DNA of 64,000 bases. Origin: JAPUDQ01 sp049644865 (GTDB lineage: Bacteria > Patescibacteriota > Saccharimonadia > Saccharimonadales > Saccharimonadaceae). The first letter of the stretch is position 1. Each line of letters begins with the position of its first letter. Position numbers and translations under genes: made by a program. Location: positions 62,001-126,000 of the forward strand of contig JBARSV010000019.1 of NCBI GenBank assembly GCA_049644865.1. Reading direction: 5' to 3'. The notes below the pieces were generated by a model that saw only the letters and a program-made list of their open reading frames with translations, was not told the DNA's origin and searched no databases. Positions 1-7,473 of the stretch are shown here, in pieces.

Positions 1-58
1 TCGTAGCATTGCCGCTTGGGGCGACGATCGAGTTAAGCGTGATTGCATCGAAGTAGAT

Positions 59-394
59 ATGGCTTACGATCTCACTCTTGAATCACGCATCGACGATGAG
101 ATTGCCACGTGGGATGTGTCGGTGACGAAGCGCAAGATGTTTGGCGGGCTGGGGTATTTTTTGAACGGCAATATGGCGTTTGGCGTGGCGGGCGACGAGC
201 TGATCGTCAAGCCGCATCCCGAGCGTGCTGGTGAGCTGCTAAAAGAACCCGGTATGAAACCGTTTGAATTTGGTGGGCGAACCATGAAGTCATGGTGCCT
301 GGCGGAGCCAGATGTTCTCGATGAGGATACGTTGCCGCGTCTGCTGGAAATCTGTCGAGAGTATGTACTGACGCTGCCACTGAAATTACGATAA
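59..394 (+). CDS. TfoX N-terminal domain protein
   Basis: 111 aa, about the size of a stand-alone TfoX/Sxy N-terminal domain. The KMFGGLGYFLNGNMAFGV stretch (residues 26-43) and the later GGRTMKSW and LLEIC segments match that family. The TfoX C-terminal domain is absent. In gamma-proteobacteria the full-length protein is a competence regulator, but stand-alone N-terminal domains are of uncertain function, so a competence role is not claimed. No Shine-Dalgarno is seen before the ATG. The stop codon overlaps the -10 box of the next gene. Confidence 0.75.
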   Translation: MAYDLTLESRIDDEIATWDVSVTKRKMFGGLGYFLNGNMAFGVAGDELIVKPHPERAGELLKEPGMKPFEFGGRTMKSWCLAEPDVLDEDTLPRLLEICREYVLTLPLKLR

Positions 395-397
395 ACT
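392..397 (+). promoter_or_regulatory. -10 box (TAAACT) of the leaderless CPBP-like gene
   Basis: TAAACT ends 6 nt before the ATG at 404 and overlaps the stop codon of the upstream gene. No ribosome site lies between, matching the leaderless pattern seen at many genes in this window. No convincing -35 was identified. Confidence 0.4.
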
Positions 398-403
398 AGT
401 GGT

Positions 404-1048
404 ATGGCTAGCCATAGACCTGTGAATAGACACGATCGTTTGTCAGCGGTAATGATGGTCGCAGTGACATTGCTTGCGTGGTCACTGGTATGGCTCATCA
501 CTCAGTCACTGTTTATGGGGGATGTGCCAGTGCTTTCGCGCTGGCTACTGGGTGGTGAACCGGCGTATGCTTCAGTGAGCCATTTTGTGATTGCGACGGT
601 GTGGTGTGCGGCTGTTGTTGCGATCGTATCGATTGTCTGGGGAAGGCTTACTCATAACAATTTTGCCTTCATGAAATTGTCGAGGCCAGTGGTTTTCGGC
701 TACGCGCTACTTATTGTAGTCGGGATTTATCTGAGTTTTAAGCCAGTCTTGCTGGGTATGCCTGGTTGGCTGCAGGTGGTATTGATGACTGTCGGTACGG
801 CTAGCCAAGATTTACCCACGTTCGGTTATATGCAAACTGCGCTTGAATCAACCGTCGGTAAAACGATTGCCGCCGTGGTCGTCGCGCTCATGTTTATGAT
901 GGGGCATACTGTCTGGATGGGCCATGTTGACCTGTTGATCGTCGGGGCAGCTGTTGTATTTGCGTTTGCCCGGCGAATGACCGGAACAATCTATCTCACT
1001 CACATACTACACCTGGGTTTTTACTCTCTAACGCTCCTCTTTGTGTAA
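404..1048 (+). CDS. CPBP-like integral membrane protein with altered active-site motif
   Basis: 214 aa with about six hydrophobic segments (roughly 15-35, 58-80, 95-112, 120-132, 155-172 and 178-190). The stretch SQDLPTFGYMQTALE followed by GKTIAAVVVALMF and, later, ARRMTGTIYLTHILHLGF has the layout of CPBP (CAAX-type) intramembrane proteases, where the first motif is normally EExxxRxxxQ. Here the paired glutamates appear as Gln-Asp, so catalysis is doubtful. The family assignment comes from motif layout only. The start at 404 is supported by a -10 box 6 nt upstream. Confidence 0.5.
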   Translation: MASHRPVNRHDRLSAVMMVAVTLLAWSLVWLITQSLFMGDVPVLSRWLLGGEPAYASVSHFVIATVWCAAVVAIVSIVWGRLTHNNFAFMKLSRPVVFGYALLIVVGIYLSFKPVLLGMPGWLQVVLMTVGTASQDLPTFGYMQTALESTVGKTIAAVVVALMFMMGHTVWMGHVDLLIVGAAVVFAFARRMTGTIYLTHILHLGFYSLTLLFV

Positions 1049-1054
1049 CAAATC

Positions 1055-1101
1055 ATTATAATACTATTGTAATAATATTATAATAATGCTATAGTGAACG
1101 C
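1055..1101 (+). promoter_or_regulatory. Promoter and palindromic operator of the AbrB/Doc module
   Basis: A 30-bp near-perfect palindrome (1055-1084, outer arms ATTATAATA/TATTATAAT, 13 of 15 positions paired) lies just upstream of a -10 box TATAGT (1090-1095), which ends 6 nt before the antitoxin ATG. The arrangement fits autoregulation by the AbrB-fold antitoxin, as is usual for type II toxin-antitoxin operons. Confidence 0.65.
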
Positions 1102-1314
1102 ATGACAATTACCACAACCCAAAAAGTGATCAAGATCGGGACAAGCCGCGGGGTGACGATACCAGCGAAGGATCTCGTCGAACTCGGTGTCGAGACCGGC
1201 GATAACGTACGCGTCACGATTGAACCAATCAGCAAACAAGACTCACTTGCACAAGAATACGACAAGTTCAAAGAACAATACGGCGAAACGCTAAAAAATC
1301 TCGCTAACCGGTAA
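1102..1314 (+). CDS. AbrB/MazE-fold antitoxin
   Basis: 70 aa. The N-terminal swapped-hairpin AbrB motif is visible: KVIKIGTSRGVTIPAKDL followed by LGVETGDNVRVTIE (residues 8-42). A charged C-terminal tail (residues 44-70) is the likely toxin-binding segment. It is followed after 5 nt by a Doc-family toxin gene and preceded by a palindromic operator, so it is the antitoxin and autoregulator of that pair. The pairing of an AbrB-fold antitoxin with Doc resembles phage P1 Phd/Doc in logic, but the antitoxin fold differs from Phd. Confidence 0.8.
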   Translation: MTITTTQKVIKIGTSRGVTIPAKDLVELGVETGDNVRVTIEPISKQDSLAQEYDKFKEQYGETLKNLANR

Positions 1315-1319
1315 GTAGT

Positions 1320-1694
1320 ATGAGATACTTTACGCTCGAAGAGGTGCTAGAGCTACACTTCATGCTCATCGAAGATTACGGTGGAGCGCATGGTGTTCAT
1401 AGCGAGCAGCGTCTACGATCACTCGTCGATGCGCCGAAACTTGTTGTATATGGTGTTGAGCAGTATAAAACCATGTATGAGAAAGCAGCCGTGTATATGA
1501 GGAACTGCATAGCCGACCATGTATTTGTCGATGGCAATAAACGCACAGGAGTGACTCTTGGTGTTATGTTTTTGCAACGGTGTGGTTGCGTGATGCAGGC
1601 AAGTCCGCGTGAGCTAGAAGATCTTGCGGTGCTCGTGGCCGTCGAGCGGCTTGATGTCGATGAGATTGCGGCGTGGTTGGAGCGTGGCTGCTAA
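1320..1694 (+). CDS. doc: Doc-family toxin (Fic fold)
   Basis: 124 aa, the size of phage P1 Doc. The catalytic motif reads HVFVDGNKRT (H67 to T76). The lysine where AMPylating Fic enzymes have glycine (GNGR) is the hallmark of Doc, which phosphorylates EF-Tu and stops translation. The N-terminal YFTLEEVLELHFMLIEDYGG segment and the C-terminal DEIAAWLE are also typical of Doc. It lies 5 nt downstream of an AbrB-fold antitoxin gene, with GGTAAGTAGT as the only, weak, ribosome site. Confidence 0.85.
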   Translation: MRYFTLEEVLELHFMLIEDYGGAHGVHSEQRLRSLVDAPKLVVYGVEQYKTMYEKAAVYMRNCIADHVFVDGNKRTGVTLGVMFLQRCGCVMQASPRELEDLAVLVAVERLDVDEIAAWLERGC

Positions 1695-1731
1695 ACCGAT
1701 AATATCACCACATTATCTTTAGTTCTCATGC

Positions 1732-1760
1732 TTGCAAAAAGAAATACATTTTAACATACT
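1732..1760 (+). promoter_or_regulatory. Promoter of the interrupted ORF at 1769
   Basis: TTGCAA (1732-1737), 17-bp spacer, CATACT (1755-1760), then 8 nt to ATG 1769. The geometry is the same as at the intact gene starting at 12223. It supports ATG 1769 as the original start of a reading frame that now meets TAA at 1796. Confidence 0.5.
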
Positions 1761-1768
1761 AACCTGAT

Positions 1769-2299
1769 ATGTACACGCATCCAATTGACTTAGGATAATT
1801 ATTACAAGTTGCACGTGTAACTCATATATCGTTAAACCTTGCACCTGAAACTAGGGGAGATGTAGTTGTAGTTGATGCGCTTATGAGACCGCTTGGAAAC
1901 GTTGCGTGTCGCATACTGAGTGTACCGCAGCTCTTAGTGGTATCGTCGACGAGATGTATACCGGTCGATGGGTTGTTGAGACCAGATACCGACCAGGTAT
2001 TCCAGACAGTATTTGGCGCACAATATGACGGGTTAGATATAGTGAGGGTTGATAAAGAGCTCGCCGTCACAGATGAGCTCGAAGAGATGATGAATGGTAC
2101 CGACGAATTTTCTCCAACCGGTCACGTTCCCGTTGCGCGTTTTCGTGTATACGACGAGATAGATGGGGTCGAGGGCAGCCTCGTTGAGCTCTATCCATAT
2201 GTTGCAGTACCACTAATAGGTAGTGATCTCGTCGTAACACGTAGTTCACATTTACTGTTGCCCGGGGATGACGACGGCTGCATAACTGATATAGCATAA
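1769..2299 (+). pseudogene. Hypothetical protein interrupted by an in-frame TAA
   Basis: From ATG 1769 the frame encodes nine residues (MYTHPIDLG), hits TAA at 1796, and continues open in the same frame to the stop at 2297-2299. The 28 codons between the TAA and the next ATG (1883) contain no ATG, GTG or TTG and read as plausible protein (LLQVARVTHISLNLAPE). A promoter is placed correctly for ATG 1769. The simplest reading is a nonsense change (CAA or GAA to TAA) early in the gene, or a sequencing error. If translated from 1883 the product is 138 aa with no recognised domain. Its function is unknown. Confidence 0.5.
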
Positions 2300-2385
2300 G
2301 CTTGAGATCTTACTCTGTTAAAACTTACTAAACCCCCCATGCCTAAAACTACAAAATACTTTTTACAATAATGTTAAAGATAGCT

Positions 2386-2391
2386 TATAAT
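2386..2391 (+). promoter_or_regulatory. -10 box (TATAAT), leaderless start
   Basis: A consensus TATAAT ends 8 nt before the ATG at 2400, and no ribosome site is present. The predicted transcription start is within about 1-2 nt of the start codon. Confidence 0.5.
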
Positions 2392-2399
2392 ATCCAGCA

Positions 2400-3401
2400 A
2401 TGGAAAAGCGGGAGCTGACAAAGCGCCAAGAATGGCGTGTTATGCGTGATTGGCATCAATCCGAACTAAATGAGGCCTTGGCGAAGATGGAGCTTACGGT
2501 AGAGTACTGGAATTTACTACTCGCCGATGCCGATGCTCACGGCGATACAGAGAAGGTTGCAGCATTAGCTACAGAAGCAATCGAAGCGCTTGATAATGAG
2601 TGGCAATTTCATCACGATTTCTTCATGGTGAGCGGGAAATGGTATTACCCTAAGATCGCATTTGGTGATGGTGGTGTGATAGGCGAACATGTTTACGAAG
2701 ATGCGTTTGCGAGTTGTCAAAGTAACGGTTTTATCGTCGATTATGTCGAGCGTGGCGGGCAGATGGTACCGCGAGTCGGGATGTCGTTCATCGTGGGTAC
2801 TATACCGATTGCAAATACACTCGTTCAGGGGACTATACAGCCACTGGCATTTGCGGAACCACACGAGATATCACTGTCATATATGCGTCCAGGAAGTACT
2901 GAGGTTGTCAGCTCAGATTTGCAACAGATTGGGAATGCGCTCGAACGAGCTGAGTCGATATTGCGTCTTTATCTTTCGAGTGAGCACTCAAGCTTCTTTC
3001 GGCAGTCTGAGCAAAAGCAGCAAGTGTTTTTCATGAGCCTGATTGAAATGGTTGAGGAGACGTTACCAGATAGAAGTTCACTTGATGCGCTCGTTGTCTC
3101 GCAGATTGAACTAACTCGTTTTTACTATAAAACGCAGGAGAGGGCTATTGCGGTAGTATTGCCACCAGGTCAGACATTATCCTTAGGTGGGACGGTGATT
3201 GGTGTGACCATACTCGAGCATTTAGATCATGTTCCCGGTACGGTATTGCGAAGCAAAGATGACATGATAGACTCAGCTGCACAGATATGCCTTATCGTTC
3301 AAACCAATAGCCGAATATTGCATAACGGTGAACTCGTCACTGAAGGCGACATTATCATTCCACTCTGTTACGCAACGACTATAAAATATGAGTTAATGTA
3401 G
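2400..3401 (+). CDS. Hypothetical protein
   Basis: 333 aa, soluble, with no signal peptide or membrane segment and no domain that I recognise. Residues 1-75 are rich in Glu, Lys and Ala and probably helical. The remainder alternates beta-like stretches (for example MVPRVGMSFIVGTIPIAN) with a helical middle (residues 180-260). Codon use looks like that of its neighbours. It stands alone between an interrupted ORF and a toxin-antitoxin pair, under its own leaderless-type promoter. Confidence 0.6.
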   Translation: MEKRELTKRQEWRVMRDWHQSELNEALAKMELTVEYWNLLLADADAHGDTEKVAALATEAIEALDNEWQFHHDFFMVSGKWYYPKIAFGDGGVIGEHVYEDAFASCQSNGFIVDYVERGGQMVPRVGMSFIVGTIPIANTLVQGTIQPLAFAEPHEISLSYMRPGSTEVVSSDLQQIGNALERAESILRLYLSSEHSSFFRQSEQKQQVFFMSLIEMVEETLPDRSSLDALVVSQIELTRFYYKTQERAIAVVLPPGQTLSLGGTVIGVTILEHLDHVPGTVLRSKDDMIDSAAQICLIVQTNSRILHNGELVTEGDIIIPLCYATTIKYELM

Positions 3402-3462
3402 AACGATGGCTTGACGGCTTTGACGCACAGCTATCATACAGGTTTGCACAAGCTGCACGAGA

Positions 3463-3498
3463 TTGACAAAAAGTAAGGCATGATATATACTCCTTACT
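3463..3498 (+). promoter_or_regulatory. Promoter with overlapping operator of the VapBC-type module
   Basis: TTGACA (3463-3468), exactly 17 bp, TATACT (3486-3491). An inverted repeat AGTAAGG (3472-3478) / CCTTACT (3492-3498) brackets the -10 box and ends at the ATG (3499). The 12-mer ATACTCCTTACT (3487-3498) recurs as its perfect reverse complement at 3558-3569 inside the antitoxin gene. Autorepression by the antitoxin is the likely function. Confidence 0.75.
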
Positions 3499-3774
3499 AT
3501 GAATACTCACACAGTCACGATAACAAGCAAAAACCAGATTACCTTACCGGCAAAGATAGTAAGGAGTATGGGATTGTCGAAGGGTGAGAAGCTTGAGGTC
3601 ACCAGTACGGCAAATTCGGTAGAGCTGACAAAACTGCCGACGTTCCATGAGGCCATGCAGCCGCTATGGGACAAAGTGGCGACGCAGATGAAGGGCAAGA
3701 CCCCGCCCACAAATGAAGAGCTGTCGCGGGCAGCGCGCGACACACGCGCGAGCGAAAAGGTGGAGTTTCGCTAA
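3499..3774 (+). CDS. AbrB/VapB-like antitoxin
   Basis: 91 aa. An AbrB-fold N-terminus (TVTITSKNQITLPAKIV, then SMGLSKGEKLEV) is followed by a tail of about 45 residues ending ARDTRASEKVEFR, the likely toxin-wrapping segment. The stop codon is directly followed by the ATG of a PIN-domain toxin (TAAATG, no gap), so translation is coupled. The start codon abuts the -10 region, leaving no leader. A palindrome over the promoter suggests autorepression. Confidence 0.8.
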   Translation: MNTHTVTITSKNQITLPAKIVRSMGLSKGEKLEVTSTANSVELTKLPTFHEAMQPLWDKVATQMKGKTPPTNEELSRAARDTRASEKVEFR

Positions 3775-4149
3775 ATGTACGTCGATACGAATGTCCTGAT
3801 CCGACTTGCAACCAACGACATACCACAATTGGCGGCAGAAGCAGACCGCCTGTTGTCTGCATGTCGTCCTCGTAGCGTGATAGTGGATAATACGGTGGTT
3901 GAAGAGGCGACATTTGTATTACAAAAGTACGACAAATACCTATTGCCGCGAGAAACTATCACGGAAGTGATGAAAGTCGTTCTCGGACGGGACGAATTGG
4001 TCGTCGATACGGCAGTTTTTGGAGCGCTTGCAATGTTTGCTGCGCATCCTAAACTTGATTTCGTGGATTGCCTGCTGGCAGTGAAAGCGGGCGGTAAACG
4101 CGGGAAACTCTTGACGTTTGATACTGAGTTGCAGAGCGTCCTACGATAA
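3775..4149 (+). CDS. PIN-domain toxin, VapC-like ribonuclease
   Basis: 124 aa, typical VapC length. The PIN signature MYVDTNVLIRL (first catalytic Asp at residue 4) is followed by a conserved acidic position in NTVVEEATFVL and by the DFVDCLLA...LLTFDTEL core near the C-terminus. VapC toxins are Mg-dependent endoribonucleases that usually cut tRNA or rRNA. The actual target cannot be told from sequence. It is translationally coupled to the AbrB-fold antitoxin gene immediately upstream. Confidence 0.82.
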   Translation: MYVDTNVLIRLATNDIPQLAAEADRLLSACRPRSVIVDNTVVEEATFVLQKYDKYLLPRETITEVMKVVLGRDELVVDTAVFGALAMFAAHPKLDFVDCLLAVKAGGKRGKLLTFDTELQSVLR

Positions 4150-4163
4150 ACCGCATCAGGTGT

Positions 4164-4169
4164 TACAAT
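4164..4169 (+). promoter_or_regulatory. -10 box (TACAAT), leaderless start
   Basis: TACAAT ends 6 nt before ATG 4176, with only ACGGCT between. No ribosome site is present. This selects the first of three in-frame ATGs as the start. Confidence 0.45.
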
Positions 4170-4175
4170 ACGGCT

Positions 4176-4727
4176 ATGAACAAAGCAGTCGCTGACATGA
4201 ATGGTACAGTTATGAAATGGCTAGCGATTATTGGGACACGTGAAGCGACGAGCGAGATGCGCCGTGATGTGAGCGAGCGAGTACGCCGCGCAGTGGGTGA
4301 CGGCTGCGGAATCGTGACGGGTGGTAGCACGGGTGTCGACACAGTCGCGATGATGGCCGCCATGCACTATGGCGGGGTGCTGCGGGTGTATTTGCCGATA
4401 GCACTCGCGGACTATGAAAAAAGTTTGCGGGAGCGTGCCGAGCAGGGCAAATGTTTGCCGGACGACGCCGAGCAGACGATTGCGACACTCAAACAACTCA
4501 AAACGCGTGATCATTCGGCTCTTGTCGAGCCTGATGATTTTACGGAGCTCACACCCGAAGCCTTTTATGCGCGCAATGAACAAATCTTACAACTCGCTGA
4601 TGCCGTCGTAGCCTATCATCTCAAGGGCAACGCCACTGCTTCGAAACTCCCAGCCGGCACACTGCTCACCGCTGAGCGCGCGTGTGAAATCGGAAAAGTT
4701 GTCGAGGTGTTTGAGTATGCATACTAA
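4176..4727 (+). CDS. SLOG/DprA-like Rossmann-fold protein
   Basis: 183 aa. The N-terminus WLAIIGTREATSEM and the GIVTGGSTGVDTVAMMAAMH segment are the two nucleotide-binding loops of the SLOG superfamily, which includes DprA, LOG and TIR-associated sensors. A later PAGTLLTAERACEIGK segment resembles the DprA region near its C-terminal strand. It lacks the winged-helix domain of true DprA, which is encoded separately at 44346-45194. Possible roles are nucleotide or ligand sensing or single-strand DNA handling; the sequence does not decide between them. Confidence 0.65.
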   Translation: MNKAVADMNGTVMKWLAIIGTREATSEMRRDVSERVRRAVGDGCGIVTGGSTGVDTVAMMAAMHYGGVLRVYLPIALADYEKSLRERAEQGKCLPDDAEQTIATLKQLKTRDHSALVEPDDFTELTPEAFYARNEQILQLADAVVAYHLKGNATASKLPAGTLLTAERACEIGKVVEVFEYAY

Positions 4728-4786
4728 GTCTAATGCAATAAAACTTTTACCCCAGAACTTGCTATAATTGAAACATAGGAGGTACG

Positions 4787-5182
4787 ATGCCCCAGATTAT
4801 TATTACTCAGTTTGATTATGACCGGTTAACGAAACTGCTCGATAAGAAGCTGCCGAAAGATGCCTACGATGAGGCGTTGCTAGCGGAGCTTGGTAATGCT
4901 GACGTGGTAGAACCGAGCGATATTCCTCACGATGCGATCACTCTGAATTCGCGTGTGCGATTTCGTGATGCCGAGGGCAAGGATAGGGAATATTGGCTGG
5001 TGTTCCCAGAGGATACTGATGTCATGAGCGGGAAGATATCGATACTGTCGCCAGTTGGCTGTGCGCTGCTGGGATATCGTGTGGGCGACACGGTGTCGGT
5101 GCCGACACCCCAGGGTACGAACGAACTAACTGTCGAAGAGGTCATATCTCAGCCCGAACGTGAAGGACGATTTGACGTTTAG
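4787..5182 (+). CDS. rnk: Rnk-like GreA/GreB-family protein
   Basis: 131 aa, the length of Rnk. A short N-terminal helical part (residues 1-45; FDYDRLTKLLDK) precedes the GreA/GreB C-terminal FKBP-like domain, visible as DREYWLVFPEDTDVMSGKIS, then SPVGCALLGYRVGDTVSVPTP. Rnk binds RNA polymerase but lacks the long coiled coil that lets GreA rescue arrested complexes. The start is fixed by AGGAGG 6 nt upstream, and a TATAAT sits at about 4762-4767. Confidence 0.8.
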   Translation: MPQIIITQFDYDRLTKLLDKKLPKDAYDEALLAELGNADVVEPSDIPHDAITLNSRVRFRDAEGKDREYWLVFPEDTDVMSGKISILSPVGCALLGYRVGDTVSVPTPQGTNELTVEEVISQPEREGRFDV

Positions 5183-5212
5183 TATTAAACCCACTAGAAC
5201 TCACCAGAAACT

Positions 5213-6370
5213 ATGTCAGAGCGCATACATCCAGAAGATAGGGTACCTATAGATGATGGCTTTGATGCCGTGCTAGCCTTGCTTGGTGATGAAGCGAGGT
5301 TGACCGTAAATAAGGTTTGGGATGCACATGGTAGCGTGGTTGATCCCATGGTTGAGGCACGCTATGACGCAGCATCATTTATGCAGCTCGCAGACTATAT
5401 TAGTCAATTATTTTGCAGCGATGATACATCTCGAGAAGATATCGCAGCGTTGACCTATCGCGCGATGATGTTTGCGCTACAAGTGGTAGACGTTGTTTCT
5501 CAATATGACGTGAGAGCACTAAACATTCGTGACTTGTTTGCCAGTGAGAATATAGTCGGGGAGTTGCCGCAACATGTTCGATCGACAGTGGCACGCTATC
5601 TCCAAAATAGACCATACTTACAACAGTTCGTCGAAGAGATGGCGCCTCTGCTGGAAGGATATTCGGTTGATCCTGAGCATGCAGTTCTCATGGTCGGAGC
5701 AACGTTTTTCATGCTAGAACGAGGTATGGCTGAAAAGACTCTCGAGCAGGTAAGGGCGAGCGATCAGGAAGAGGGCAACTACAAAGGTGATGATGAGCGT
5801 GTCGTCATGCAGGCCTTGATAGAGGCGAGAAGCCAATTCTTTATGCAGATGCGCAATCATGTCGGCAGGCATCTTGATGATTATGCCTATGCGGATACCG
5901 CTCAACTAACTAGGGCGCAGAATGCCCTAGCGGAAACGTGGTTAGATGTGGTTGACGTGCTACTACAGAACGAGTCGCGTACCTACGAAGAGTCGGTTGG
6001 TCTTGTCGCTGATATTTGGTATTACGATTACTGTGCTCGACGAGATTTATTGCGCTACCTGCGTCCAGATAAAGATTTCGGCGAAGATATGAGGAGAGAG
6101 CAGGTTCGTGATGAAATACATCGCGAATTTGTGGACGGAGGTGAAACTTGCACGCATCTTGTGGCTCAGTACGTATATTATTTACAGCATGATGTCGTGG
6201 AGGTGTTGAGTCGAGAGTGTGAGGATGATTTATTTACAGATAGCAAGGTACTAGGGGTGTTCCTCATGCCGGTATACACGATAGTAGACAAACGCATTGA
6301 GGGCAACAAAATAGTAACTACGGTAGTGATGGATGGGAAGTGGCAGCGGTTTGAAAAAAGGCTATACTAG
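5213..6370 (+). CDS. Hypothetical protein, helical, acidic
   Basis: 385 aa, strongly acidic and predicted largely helical, with no membrane segment or signal peptide and no motif I recognise. It ends 6 bp before the start of a membrane-protein gene (6377), whose -10 box lies inside this gene's last codons. The two are therefore adjacent and co-oriented, but the second probably has its own promoter. No clear ribosome site or promoter precedes ATG 5213. The function is unknown. Confidence 0.6.
   Translation: MSERIHPEDRVPIDDGFDAVLALLGDEARLTVNKVWDAHGSVVDPMVEARYDAASFMQLADYISQLFCSDDTSREDIAALTYRAMMFALQVVDVVSQYDVRALNIRDLFASENIVGELPQHVRSTVARYLQNRPYLQQFVEEMAPLLEGYSVDPEHAVLMVGATFFMLERGMAEKTLEQVRASDQEEGNYKGDDERVVMQALIEARSQFFMQMRNHVGRHLDDYAYADTAQLTRAQNALAETWLDVVDVLLQNESRTYEESVGLVADIWYYDYCARRDLLRYLRPDKDFGEDMRREQVRDEIHREFVDGGETCTHLVAQYVYYLQHDVVEVLSRECEDDLFTDSKVLGVFLMPVYTIVDKRIEGNKIVTTVVMDGKWQRFEKRLY
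6363..6368 (+). promoter_or_regulatory. -10 box (TATACT) inside the end of the upstream gene
   Basis: TATACT overlaps the last codons of the preceding CDS and ends 8 nt before ATG 6377. No ribosome site is present. Confidence 0.4.
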
Positions 6371-6376
6371 TATTGG

Positions 6377-7456
6377 ATGAGCGCTATTAATTACCAATCT
6401 CTGTCCCGTCCTGTCGATTTTCGGAGTATACGAGCGGCTATAACTCCTCGTGAGTTTGGTCGACTTGTCAGTAGAGTCATCATCTCTTCTGTTATTTTGG
6501 CCGTGTGTATTACCGTGTGGCTTAACGGTATTTCAACTGATTTGATGAATGTTGTCGTTGCTATATCTGCCTTCTATTTTGTGGTGTGTGTTATGCGGCT
6601 TGGTTTGACATTTTTCAAAGCGCGTCGCAAGATTCGGGCGGGATGGTTCGCGGCTGAAAATAGCCTGGAACTACTGACTGATGTGAAACAACCCAGGTAT
6701 CGTGGCTCGTTGTTCAATCAAGGCTATGATCGCCTCATCGAAAACGCTTACCGGTTTGTTACGTCGGTTGGCGACGTAGAGATCGGGCGGTACAACTATA
6801 CTGGCAAACGAGATCGTAACGGTTTCTTACACGTGCTGTGCTATGCACGAATCGATTTACCTCGTCATCTGCCACATATGCTCCTCGATAGCAAGAAGAA
6901 TAATCTACTGCGCTACTGGAGTGCTGCGGCGGCAGATATGACAAAAGACCAAGTATTGCATCTAGAGGGTAACTTCGACAACTATTTCACGCTCTATGCA
7001 CCAAAAGAGTATGAACGCGACGCGTTGTATGTCTTTACTCCTGATGTCATGGCGGCACTGATCGATACCGTACCATATGCCGATGTGGAGTTAGTTGACG
7101 GTCATCTCATGATCTACGCCACGAAAATGAAGAACGTTACGAGTGAAAAAAACGTCGCAGCTTTGTTACATATCGCTGAAGTTATCGGAAAGCGCGTTGG
7201 ACACCAGGCGGATTACTATGCTGATGAACGAGTTAGTGATCGTGCAACGAATACCATCGCGCCAAAGGGGAAGAGGCTACGGACGAGAGATGTATTTACT
7301 ACCGTCGCTATGATATTTTTTGCAACAGCGTTTTTTGTCATGCAGCTTGTCTACGCTCCGCAAACCTTGTTAATCTTGCCAGGTATCCCCCTCGCTATAC
7401 TTCTCACTATTCATTTTGGGAGCAAGATCGTTCTCTATATGAGACGACCAAAATAA
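6377..7456 (+). CDS. Membrane protein, paralogue of the 15544-16713 gene
   Basis: 359 aa with two membrane segments near the N-terminus (about 35-55 and 58-80) and two near the C-terminus (about 305-325 and 330-350), framing a soluble domain. That domain contains LPRHLPHMLLDSKKNN and a block EGNFDNYFTLYAP...RDALYVFTPDVM. The same block occurs in the protein at 15544 (EGNFGQYFTVFCP...RDALYLFTPDVM), so the two are paralogues about 8 kb apart. The pattern resembles DUF3137-type proteins, but that link is tentative. Function unknown. Confidence 0.65.
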   Translation: MSAINYQSLSRPVDFRSIRAAITPREFGRLVSRVIISSVILAVCITVWLNGISTDLMNVVVAISAFYFVVCVMRLGLTFFKARRKIRAGWFAAENSLELLTDVKQPRYRGSLFNQGYDRLIENAYRFVTSVGDVEIGRYNYTGKRDRNGFLHVLCYARIDLPRHLPHMLLDSKKNNLLRYWSAAAADMTKDQVLHLEGNFDNYFTLYAPKEYERDALYVFTPDVMAALIDTVPYADVELVDGHLMIYATKMKNVTSEKNVAALLHIAEVIGKRVGHQADYYADERVSDRATNTIAPKGKRLRTRDVFTTVAMIFFATAFFVMQLVYAPQTLLILPGIPLAILLTIHFGSKIVLYMRRPK

Positions 7457-7461
7457 TACGG

Positions 7462-7467
7462 TATGAT
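7462..7467 (+). promoter_or_regulatory. -10 box (TATGAT) of tyrA, leaderless start
   Basis: TATGAT ends 6 nt before ATG 7474 with AGACCT between and no ribosome site. Confidence 0.4.
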
Positions 7468-7473
7468 AGACCT

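Noticed and set aside
1320..1694. AMPylating Fic enzyme
   Set aside because: The motif has GNKR rather than GNGR, which is the Doc form.
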